Below are positions 1 to 8,503 of a stretch of DNA of 64,000 nucleotides, in pieces. Where the stretch lies: contig JAPOQH010000116.1 in the NCBI GenBank assembly GCA_026710825.1, forward strand, positions 1 through 64,000, in the 5' to 3' direction. The stretch comes from Chloroflexota bacterium (lineage in GTDB: Bacteria > Chloroflexota > Dehalococcoidia > Lucifugimonadales > UBA3495). The translations under genes and the position numbers were made by a program. The notes below the pieces were generated by a model that was not told where the DNA came from, searched no databases, and worked only from the letters and a program-made list of their open reading frames with translations. Within the stretch, counting starts at the first letter, position 1. Each line of letters opens with the position of its first letter.

Positions 1-3000
1 AACACGATGGCCTTGCTGCCGTCGTGGCTCGCCGGCAGTTGGGAGAACCGGGCCACCGGCGACGCCAGGGGCCTCTCCGACATGCTCTGCGGTTCCTCAG
101 GCACGGTGATGCCCACCGCCACCTGGTCATCCTTCGTCCAGCCCTGGTCTTCCAGCGCCCACCAGTAGGCTCCCCTGGTCCGCATCACCGGCACTGAGCT
201 GTCGCTGCCCCTGAACTCCAGATCCCCGACGTGCAGGATGAAGTCTCCCGGCAGCTCGGTCTTGGTGCCCAGGTACAGGCCGCCGGCCACGTGCATCAGG
301 ATCAGCACCTTGTAGCGGTTACTGTCCAGGGTGACGTACTGCTCGGAAAGCGCACCGCGGTGAGACGTATAGGCGGAAAAACCGGAAGACGCCGGCTCCG
401 TGGTCTCATTCACCCCGACGGTCAGGGTGGCCGTCCACGGCCATTGGCGGGTGATGGTGATCGCGTAGGTCATTGTCGTGACCCCGTCCTCGGCGATGAC
501 CTCAACTTCTACCACGTTCTCGCCGTAACCCAACGAAACCGTGGCCTCATCCCCTGCGGTGGTCGTGCCATTCCCCTCGATGATGTTCACCGACGCCCCG
601 CCGTGGTTCCTGCCGGCCAAGATCGCGACCTCTGCGACGTCTTCGGACACCACCGCCGTGTATTCGAGAGTGGCGGGGTCGAAGGCGGGCGTCAGATCGA
701 TGGCGCCGCCCCATGCGTCATCCACGGTCAGGGCGCATAGCGTGGCATCATCGGTCGAGTTGGGATCTGCCCTGGTCACCCAGACCATGTAGATTTGCAC
801 CGTGGTGGCGTCTTCGGCGCTCACCATGACCTTGATGAGGTTGCTGCCCACTTCCAGGTCCACCGCCCGCTGGCCGGGCGCGTTGGACCCGTCGCCGGTG
901 AACACCAGTGGCCAGGCCCCCGCATGGTTGGCGGTCGCGGACGCGGTCACCTGATCCAGGCTACTGCGGACGGAGGCCACGTAGTTGGAGACCTCCGGAT
1001 CGAACGCTGGCGTCAGTTCCACGAACGCGCCGCCCCCCTCGGCAACCACAAGTTCGCTGAGCGTAGCATCGCTTGAGGAGTCGGCGGCGGCGCGCGTGAC
1101 GCTGACCATGTAGATCCTGACCGTGACGCCGTCCTGCGCCGTAACCATCGCCTTGACCAGGTTGTCGCCCACGTCCAGGCTCTGCGTCGCCTCCTCGGCA
1201 TTTCCGGTGCTGGCGGCGCCAACGAAGACCAAGCTGGCGCCGCTGTGATTCACGGTCGCCCTCGCGGTGACCGATTGGACGGTGTTGGCCACTCGGGCCT
1301 CGTACTGCACCGTGCCCGGGTCGAAGGTCGGCCCAAGCAGGATCTCCTCCCCCTGGTCGTCCAACAAAGTCAGGGAGTTGAGAGTGGCGTCGGTTGATGC
1401 CGCCCGCGTGACCGTCACCATGTAGATCATCGTGGCCTCACCGTCCTCGGCAAGGACCATCGCTTTGATCAGGTTCTCGCCGACGGTCAGGTCAACCGTC
1501 GCGGTGTCCGTGGTCACGGCGCCGTCTTGCGCGATGACCGATACCGTGGCTCCGCTGTGGTTCTTCGCAGCCGTGAGCGTGACCGACACGACATCGTTGT
1601 CCACCGATGCCGTGTAGACCGTGGTCGCAGGATCGAACACCGGCGTCAGCGACACCGTCGCGCCGCTGCGGTTTTCCAGCGCGAACCCGCTGAGTGTGGC
1701 GTCGTCCGCGTTTTCGGACGCCGCCCGCGTCACCGTCAGGTTGTAGATTTTCGCCGTGGTGGCATCCTCGGCATTGACCATCACCTTGATGGAGTTGACG
1801 CCCACATTGAGGCTCAGCGTCCGGCTGTCCATATCATGGGCGCCGTCTTCGCCAAAGATGAGCACCACCGCATTCGGATCGGTGGTAGTCGCCTCCACTA
1901 CCACGGAACCCACCTCGTTGGCCACTTCCGCCGTGTAATCGGTTGTGTCTGGATCGAATGTTGCCGGTGCAAGGCCGACGGAGACGCCCTGGTCGTCCTC
2001 CAACGTCAGCGCGCTTAGCGTGGCGTCGGTCGTGGCGTCGGCCGCGGCCCGTCGCACCAGAATGATGTATATCTTTGATGTGACGTCGTCCGTGGCCGTC
2101 ACAACGACCTTTACTCGGTTGTAACCCACATCCAGATCGCGCGTCACTTGCCCGGGAGGTCCGGTGGCGTCGCCGTCAAAGAAAAGCAGCGTCGCGCCAG
2201 CCTGAGCCGGCGCGGCGGTTGCGGTCACGGATGCCACGTCGTTCCCGACGGACGCATCGTAAAGCCCTGTTTCGGGATCGAATGAAGTGTAGAGGAGCAC
2301 CTGCCTGCCCACGTCATCGACCACCGTGAAGGAACTCAGCGTGGCGTCGCTCGCGCTGCCATCCACCGCCCGAGTCACGTAGATGGTGTAGATCCTTGCG
2401 GTGATCCCATCCTCCGCAGTCACCATGACCTTGATGAAGTTGTCTCCCGGAGACAGGTCCACCGCGGAGGACTCGGCCGCTTCCGTGCCGCCAGATGTGA
2501 TGATCAACACCGACGCGCCGGCGTGGTTCCTGGTGGCAGTGACGGTTGCGGACTCCATGTCGCTGGCCACCGACGCAGTGTAGTCGCTGACGGCGGGATC
2601 GAAGGTCGCCGGCGTCAGGTCAACGGCCGCGCCGTTGGAGTCAGCCAGGGACAGGACGCTCAACGTAGCATCGTCAGACGCGGCCCGGGTCACGTTGACC
2701 ATGTAGATCTTGGTCCGGCTGCCGTCTTCGGATGTCACCATCGCCTTGACCAGGTTGTCCCCCACTGCCAGATCGTAGTCCGCTTGCCCGGCGACGCTGT
2801 CGTCGGCTGCGCCGACAAAGGCCACTGACGCCCCGCCGCTGCTCATTGTGGCGACCGCAGTCAGCGAATCGATGTCGTAGGTCACCGACGCGCTGTACAC
2901 GAAGGAATACCGAGTGAAGGACGGAGTAAGCGCGATCGCCGCGTTACTGCCGTCGGTCAGGGCCAGCGCGCTCAGGGTGGCGTCGGTGAGTGTCGTTTCG

Positions 3001-4877
3001 TCGTTGTTAACGATGGTCCCGGTGGCAACGCCGGAACCCGCGATCACCGCGTTGTCCGACGGGTTGCTCAACGTCAGGTGGAAGGGCTCATCATCCTCGT
3101 CCACGCTGTCGCTGCCGGTGGGGATGCTGACGGTTTGGGCGATTTCCCCGGCCGCGAAGGTGAGGGTCTGCCCGCTCGCAGCAGTGTAGTCCGCACCGTC
3201 GCTGGCGTTCGCATCCTCGGTGGCCGTGTCGTCGCTGGTGTCGTACTGCACCGTCACCGGGTCGGCGACCGGCTCACTCAGCGCGACGGTGAATTCGACG
3301 TTGGAGCCTTCTGTGGCGCTGGCGTCCGCAACGCTCAGCGTGGGCGTCTCGACGGAAGACGGTCCCCTGATCACGACCCTCACTGCCTTGGAAAAGAAGC
3401 AGGTTGAGTACCCGCTCGTGCCGGCCCTCTTGTACTGACATGCGTCCGCCAAACTCCATCCCGGGTCGCTCTGAGGATCCTCGGTATCCGCCTTGGTTCC
3501 GGTCATGGCCAGGGAGCCCGCGACGTGTTCGACCCGCACGAAATAGGACGTATTGGCGGTCAGGGTGATGGTCTGCCCGACCGGTACGCTGAACTCGGCA
3601 TCCACCCCGGTGGCTAACGCTGCCGGAGCGACCAGTGTGTGGAGCAGGCTCCCCGGATCACCGCCGCTATCTGCAAGGATGCTGACGCTGATTTCGGCGT
3701 CGGCGCTGACGCCGCGCAGGTTGGAGAGGGTGATCCCCCCGATGGTTGCGGACTGGTTTCCGGTTGTGAACCCCTGCGCATATTCAAAATCGTGGTCGTT
3801 CAGGGCGTTTTGCGAGGTGAGAGCCGGGTTCTGGTGGATGTTGCTGACCAGGATGTCATCGGCAGATGGGTCCACTGGAGTGGCGTGCACCTCGTCAGAG
3901 GCAGGTCCATCACCCGCCTGATTGGTGGCGACGACCCTGATGACGTATTCCGTTCCATTGGCCAGATCCGGGATGGTGTATCCAGCGTTATCACCGTCGG
4001 CTGTGACGTGCTCGCGCCCGGTGCTGGCGGCGTCCTCGAATCCCTGGCTGCCCGTTTTCCACTGCACCCTGTACCCGGTGGCGACGTTGGTATTTCCCCA
4101 CGATACTCCGATTTCTCCATTCCTGGGTTCCGCCTCCAGATCTTGCACTTGCGGCGGTTCCATCAGTTTGAACGTCACCTTGGCGATGGGATTGTCGGAG
4201 AATTTCCCGGTGTTTCTCAGGCTGGCGATGACCCCCTGCGGGCCGGTTGCGGGATTCTCCCGGTCGAACTCAGTGCCATCCTCGGTGCCGGCATCCCACG
4301 CGTAGAGGTCCACGGAAATCTCACGCTCCCACTCCCCGTTGGGGCGGAGGTCCAGCGCGCTCGCGCCGGTGAACCAGTCCGGAGACGGATTGACCTTCGC
4401 AGCCAGGGTGACCAGCGGAAATTCCCTGGTGGTGGTAAATTCCAGTTGCTCCTCCGCATCCGCGCGCATTCTTCTCTCTGGCGTTTCGAAGAAACCCAGC
4501 GCGTCGCCGCTGTCCACCGTCTCGTTTATCTCATCCTCGAAGTCGTCCACCCGCCCCTGCTCCGCAAGGCTCTCGAAACCCGCGCTCGCACTTTCGCCTG
4601 CTTTCCAATAGGGCACGCTGCCCGTGTGCATGACGCCAATCATTTTTCTGAAGTTCGCACTGGAGGGCACGTCGACACCCGTGGCCAGGGCGTCGGCGGC
4701 AAACAGCCCGGTGAACGTGATTTCGTACCTGGCCGCCGCCGTGTCCTGACTCTGGCCGTGGCTCGGCAACGCTATCAGCACAAATGACACCAGCATTAGC
4801 AGGAGGGTTATCCCGACTGCAAATGCCCACCGTACACCCGTTCCACCTCGACCACCGGCGATGCGTGCGATCTTCAT
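1..4877 (-). CDS. Giant secreted multidomain protein: spondin, FN3, Calx-beta and eight cadherin-like beta-sandwich repeats (3' end outside window)
   Basis: The minus-strand frame is open for 1625 codons from ATG 4877 to the left edge, so the C-terminus is missing. A GGGG-rich ribosome site lies just upstream. A signal peptide or anchor (about residues 17-38, hydrophobic, then SHGQSQ) is followed by a spondin_N-like domain (about 51-237, with YEITFTGLF, SPDWFTGASALDL and DLYAWDAGTEDGTEF). Next come a fibronectin type III domain (about 244-330), a choice-of-anchor-like sandwich (about 340-490), a Calx-beta domain (about 511-622, ending TGTIVNND) and eight repeats of about 105 residues. Each repeat opens with DATLS-like and closes with an IYMVxVTRA-like strand, as in the cadherin-like beta-sandwich family. 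The last visible part (about 1480-1625) contains LHVGDLEFRGSD. The likely role is an extracellular adhesin or matrix-binding protein; the ligand is unknown. Confidence 0.88.
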   Translation of the reverse strand, partial: MKIARIAGGRGGTGVRWAFAVGITLLLMLVSFVLIALPSHGQSQDTAAARYEITFTGLFAADALATGVDVPSSANFRKMIGVMHTGSVPYWKAGESASAGFESLAEQGRVDDFEDEINETVDSGDALGFFETPERRMRADAEEQLEFTTTREFPLVTLAAKVNPSPDWFTGASALDLRPNGEWEREISVDLYAWDAGTEDGTEFDRENPATGPQGVIASLRNTGKFSDNPIAKVTFKLMEPPQVQDLEAEPRNGEIGVSWGNTNVATGYRVQWKTGSQGFEDAASTGREHVTADGDNAGYTIPDLANGTEYVIRVVATNQAGDGPASDEVHATPVDPSADDILVSNIHQNPALTSQNALNDHDFEYAQGFTTGNQSATIGGITLSNLRGVSADAEISVSILADSGGDPGSLLHTLVAPAALATGVDAEFSVPVGQTITLTANTSYFVRVEHVAGSLAMTGTKADTEDPQSDPGWSLADACQYKRAGTSGYSTCFFSKAVRVVIRGPSSVETPTLSVADASATEGSNVEFTVALSEPVADPVTVQYDTSDDTATEDANASDGADYTAASGQTLTFAAGEIAQTVSIPTGSDSVDEDDEPFHLTLSNPSDNAVIAGSGVATGTIVNNDETTLTDATLSALALTDGSNAAIALTPSFTRYSFVYSASVTYDIDSLTAVATMSSGGASVAFVGAADDSVAGQADYDLAVGDNLVKAMVTSEDGSRTKIYMVNVTRAASDDATLSVLSLADSNGAAVDLTPATFDPAVSDYTASVASDMESATVTATRNHAGASVLIITSGGTEAAESSAVDLSPGDNFIKVMVTAEDGITARIYTIYVTRAVDGSASDATLSSFTVVDDVGRQVLLYTSFDPETGLYDASVGNDVASVTATAAPAQAGATLLFFDGDATGPPGQVTRDLDVGYNRVKVVVTATDDVTSKIYIILVRRAAADATTDATLSALTLEDDQGVSVGLAPATFDPDTTDYTAEVANEVGSVVVEATTTDPNAVVLIFGEDGAHDMDSRTLSLNVGVNSIKVMVNAEDATTAKIYNLTVTRAASENADDATLSGFALENRSGATVSLTPVFDPATTVYTASVDNDVVSVTLTAAKNHSGATVSVIAQDGAVTTDTATVDLTVGENLIKAMVLAEDGEATMIYMVTVTRAASTDATLNSLTLLDDQGEEILLGPTFDPGTVQYEARVANTVQSVTARATVNHSGASLVFVGAASTGNAEEATQSLDVGDNLVKAMVTAQDGVTVRIYMVSVTRAAADSSSDATLSELVVAEGGGAFVELTPAFDPEVSNYVASVRSSLDQVTASATANHAGAWPLVFTGDGSNAPGQRAVDLEVGSNLIKVMVSAEDATTVQIYMVWVTRADPNSTDDATLCALTVDDAWGGAIDLTPAFDPATLEYTAVVSEDVAEVAILAGRNHGGASVNIIEGNGTTTAGDEATVSLGYGENVVEVEVIAEDGVTTMTYAITITRQWPWTATLTVGVNETTEPASSGFSAYTSHRGALSEQYVTLDSNRYKVLILMHVAGGLYLGTKTELPGDFILHVGDLEFRGSDSSVPVMRTRGAYWWALEDQGWTKDDQVAVGITVPEEPQSMSERPLASPVARFSQLPASHDGSKAIV

Positions 4878-5906
4878 GCTCACTGCCCCATGTCTAGCGT
4901 CAGCCGTAATTGTTCGTGTGGCACATTCCTTCGACAGGCGAGCCTCTGGGCGGAACCGGATGAGCGGCGAATGTTTTATCCGTTTCGGCGTGGCGTCGTT
5001 CTTAGCCGGCCCCATCGACCGTCCGCCGCAAAAACCACGTTCTACAAACACATACCCGCCTCGGCGATCACTGCTGCCGAGCGGCCCGGGTCAGGCCCGA
5101 CTCTAAGAGTCCACGATTATCCCGGCCGGAAACAATTGGCAAACGCCCCTGATCGGACAGTGCGAACAGACACCCCTGGCGAGTCACCGTTCCTCGTGCA
5201 AGGGGAACGCTAGGACACTCTTGGTCCGTGCGGATCTCGGATCCACTGTGCGGTAACCAAGCTATGGAGTGTCGCAAAAATCTGGTCCAGAGGGCCGGCC
5301 TGTGAATCTGACCAATGGCGAGGAACGAGGCAGCTCTTTTCGCATGGCGGGTTGCCACACGTCGCCATTGTTTGAAGTTCCGGTGTCACGCGCACCGCCT
5401 TTGTGACGGTTCCCGCGGAGACGGTGAAGGCATCGTCGCAGATCTTCCGGAACCCAGCCCTGCTCTTTTAGCCGAATGAGACGGTGAACCCGATTCGCAG
5501 ATACACGCCGGGACCGTCTCCCATCGTCTATGGACTACGTGCTGCCCTCGCCACCGCACACCGCATCAACCCAACCAATGGACGTCATGCCCCACTTCCC
5601 CGCTCCCTGACCTCCCATCCCCCGTCTGACCAACGCGGCTGTTGACCTTCGGTGGATGCGGGTTGAAAACCTGGGGACCTGACCGAAGCCTGTGGACCCG
5701 ACGGCATACCGCCCGTAACGTGATCGTGATGCTTCCGTTTGCCAGCCAATCTAATTTGCCAAATTGGCATCATTCCGTGCAAAAAACACATCACATATAT
5801 GTTGCTATGCACGATCGTGCCATTATAGATAGCCGCCAAAAATGATGACCAGCGTCGCGAACGCGTAAGGATAGCAGTGTGGCGGGGCAACCGCATCGGG
5901 CGCTGA
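4878..5906. other. Non-coding stretch, no gene recognised
   Basis: About 1 kb lies between the giant surface protein start and the decayed oxygenase remnant. Open frames here are short, show no family motif and lack convincing ribosome sites. It must contain the promoter of the minus-strand gene starting at 4877. The part around 5740-5850 is AT-richer and holds one perfect palindrome, listed separately. Confidence 0.5.
5757..5769. repeat. Perfect 13-bp palindrome TGCCAAATTGGCA
   Basis: Six-base arms TGCCAA and TTGGCA flank a single A, inside an AT-rich patch of otherwise GC-rich sequence. It is operator-like, but no adjacent intact gene clearly depends on it. Confidence 0.4.
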
Positions 5907-6578
5907 TGCGAGCCGCCTCCGGATCTGGAATCCATCGTCATGGCCCACGCGCTGGTGAATTCGCAGCCACTGGTACTCGGCACGATCCAGACCGACGAAC
6001 GCCGCAGCATGGCGCGCTACATATTCAGCGTCTCCCGCACCCTGATTGGCAACCGGCTCGCCGACGACCTGCGATTTTCGAGGACACGCGTCCTGGGCGT
6101 GGTCCCATAGTTCCGCCTCCGAACCCGGTACAACTCGTTCATGGTCAGGCACGCGCCTGCCTTCGCCAGGCACAGCCGCTTCGAAAATTTCACAGAACTG
6201 CTCAAGACCGGCACCTTCGAGCAAAACGGGATCTCATACCGCCTGCCCCACCACATGTACTCCGAGCGCTTCCACCCTTGGTGACCGCTCGGTTCTAGCG
6301 AGCCTGACACCTACTGGCCCGAGCGCTTCTTGGAACACAACCGATCCAAGGCCGACCGGACCGCGTACATCCCATTCGGAACCAGCATCCGCATCTGTCA
6401 GGGACACCGCATGGGGCGAATGGCGACCTGGACCGCCGCCACACGAATCGTCAACACGTTTCGTTTCCAAACCGAAGACGACCAGCCGCTTCCCGAACGT
6501 GAGATGTTCGGTCTCACCCTCACCCCAAAACCGTACTCCTTGCTGATAACCCGAAGGACGGACATCACCGGGTGGTGA
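5907..6578 (+). pseudogene. Decayed oxygenase remnants: MpaB/DUF2236-like tail followed by cytochrome P450 C-terminus
   Basis: One reading frame carries protein-like sequence interrupted by TAG at 6108-6110 and TGA at 6282-6284. The first part (IVMAHALVNS, VSRTLIGNRLADDLRF, NGISYRLPHHMYSERF) resembles the C-terminal part of MpaB/DUF2236-type oxygenases; this match is from memory and only moderate. After the second stop the same frame gives YWPERFLEHN and YIPFGTSIRICQGHRMG, the heme-binding Cys loop of cytochromes P450 (FGxxxRxCxG), and ends with a P450-like C-terminus. The N-terminal P450 parts, including the ExxR helix, are absent. There is no start codon with a ribosome site. These are most likely two adjacent dead gene ends. 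Confidence 0.55.
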
Positions 6579-6939
6579 CGGTGCTCGAAGCACGCGCGGA
6601 GTTCGGCCGGAGTTCGGCCGGTGCGTCCGGTATCGCAGGGGCAGCGACGAAAACGCCCCATTCTGACGAATTCGACGCTAAGGGCCGCATCGCGCCTTGG
6701 AGACATCTCTCCATGAACGGCCACCGATATACCGGTGTGCCCAGGCCTTATACGCCAAAGTGGGCCGACCCTTCACCGAACCAACTGGAAACCTCTCGCC
6801 ATCCCCCTGGGACTTGCCCGCTGCCGCTCCAGGCCGTACAGTATGGGCGCAGTCAACTCCACCTACTGAGAACGCCGCCCCATGCCTCCGTGACGGGCTG
6901 GGAACAGCGGTAACGAACAGTCTCCAAAGGGAGGTCAAG

Positions 6940-8040
6940 ATGCGACTCGACCCCATCAACCTGTACGACTACGAGGAACGTGCCAGGCTGGTTTTGCCCC
7001 ACGACGATTGGGACACCATCGACGCCGGCGCCATGGACATGTTCACCACCCGGCGCAACCGCACCGCATTCGAGGAACTGACCCTGCGCCCCAGGTTCCT
7101 TCGCGACATCGGGGAGCGGGACCTTTCGACCACCATGCTCGGCAACGAACTCAGCATGCCTCTGTTCGTCTGCCCCGCAGGTTCCCATCACCGGGCCCAC
7201 CCCGAGGGAGAGGTGGCCACCGCCCGCGGCGCGAGCATGTCCAACACCCTGATGATGCTCAGCACCGGCTCCAACTGCAGCATGGAAGAGGTCGCCGAGG
7301 AAGCCACCAGCCCCCTCTTCTTCCAACTCTACCACCGGGGTTACGACCTCACCGAAATGCTGGTCCGCCGCGCCGAAGAGTCCGGATTCAAGGCCATCAC
7401 CCTGACGGTGGACACCCCCACCCCCAGCCCCAAGGAGCGTGACCTCCGCAACCGGTACGACCGGAACTTCGAACAGGGCAACTTCCGGGGCGTCAACAAG
7501 CCGGAGAACGTGCTGCGCGGCACCGACGAGTCCGTCGGCTGGAACGTCAACCGGACCGTTCCCCTCACGTGGCACGAGCTTGACTGGCTTCGCAACCTCA
7601 CCGGCCTGCCCCTGGTGCTTAAGGGCATCCGCACCCGCGAGGACGCGCACATCGCCGCTGAAAGCGGTGTCGACGGCATCCTGGTATCCACCCACGGTGG
7701 CCGCCAACTGGACATGACCATGGGCGCAATCGAGATGCTGCCTGAGGTCGTCGATGCGGTCAAAGGCAATTGCGAAGTCTACGTCGACTCCGGAGTCCGC
7801 CGCGGCAGCGACGTGGTGAAAGCCCTGGCCCTGGGAGCCAAGGCCGTTGGCATCGGTCGTCCTCTCTTCTGGGGATTGGCCATCGACGGAGCCGAAGGAG
7901 TCCACGGAGTCCTGGAACTGATGCGGGAAGAGATCGACCGGGCTATGGCGTACTGCGGCCAGACCTCCGTCGAGGACCTGGAGCCCAACCTGCTCAACAT
8001 CCCACAGGGCTGGGGAGCCCCGCCCCAACCGGACTTCTAA
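6940..8040 (+). CDS. FMN-dependent alpha-hydroxy-acid oxidase/dehydrogenase
   Basis: A 366-residue TIM-barrel flavoenzyme of the glycolate oxidase/lactate dehydrogenase/mandelate dehydrogenase family, which oxidises 2-hydroxy acids to 2-oxo acids. ATG 6940 follows AAAGGGAGG at good spacing, so the longer upstream frame is not used. Catalytic residues are visible: Y131 (FFQLYHRG), D158 (LTVDTP), K228 (LVLKGIRT), and H252 and R255 (STHGGRQLD). The length is typical. Two deviations stand out. The Tyr near residue 26 that contacts the substrate carboxylate in glycolate oxidase is Thr/Ile (WDTIDAGA), and the usual SNHGGR is STHGGR. The substrate is therefore uncertain. It stands alone on its strand. 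Confidence 0.9.
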   Translation: MRLDPINLYDYEERARLVLPHDDWDTIDAGAMDMFTTRRNRTAFEELTLRPRFLRDIGERDLSTTMLGNELSMPLFVCPAGSHHRAHPEGEVATARGASMSNTLMMLSTGSNCSMEEVAEEATSPLFFQLYHRGYDLTEMLVRRAEESGFKAITLTVDTPTPSPKERDLRNRYDRNFEQGNFRGVNKPENVLRGTDESVGWNVNRTVPLTWHELDWLRNLTGLPLVLKGIRTREDAHIAAESGVDGILVSTHGGRQLDMTMGAIEMLPEVVDAVKGNCEVYVDSGVRRGSDVVKALALGAKAVGIGRPLFWGLAIDGAEGVHGVLELMREEIDRAMAYCGQTSVEDLEPNLLNIPQGWGAPPQPDF

Positions 8041-8503
8041 GCGCCCAGCCCAATGAGGCTACGGAGGCCGTAACTCACACGGGCCCCCGCCAAGTCCCAG
8101 ATCGGCAAACTCTGATCAGCCGGCAAGCCGGCCGCGCTCCCGTAGCGTTGGCCGGCCCGGGGTACCGTCAGCAACTCGTTGGCAAGCTCGCCGCTTGGTG
8201 ATGCCTAGGCCACCTTCAGGTACTCTGATCAGGCAACTCCGCCCAGGGCCGGAACTGAGCCGGCTCCGGGGCTTCTTCGGAGCACGTCCGGCAGCATATG
8301 CTTGTCCAGAGACAGGTCAACCATCAGCTGGCTCGAGTTGCCGTTTTTCCCTTCCGACGACCGTTCTCAGTATCCTGAGCAAGCGCGCGTCGGCCACGCC
8401 CTTCCCTAGGAAATCGTCCGTCCCCTCGAACCTCTTGCCCACTGGAACATCTCGCCTATCATCAAGCCCATGCTCACACCGAGTCCGCCGAAATCCAGAG
8501 GGA
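8041..8503. other. Intergenic stretch, no supported gene
   Basis: Sequence lies between the convergent hydroxy-acid oxidase and amine oxidase genes. A short minus-strand stretch near 8330-8440 (TDDFLGKGVADARLLRILR) vaguely resembles the end of a response-regulator receiver domain. It is too short and too broken to call. Confidence 0.4.

Noticed and set aside
231-3438. Series of plus-strand open frames up to 169 codons
   Set aside because: They lie opposite the long minus-strand surface-protein frame, have Arg/Gly-rich shadow composition and no ribosome sites or motifs.
3639-4787. Plus-strand open frame of 382 codons
   Set aside because: It is antisense to the spondin/FN3 coding frame, which carries recognisable domains; the plus frame shows none.
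6853-8028. Long minus-strand open frame of 391 codons
   Set aside because: It is antisense to the alpha-hydroxy-acid oxidase gene with all its catalytic residues; high GC produces such mirror frames.
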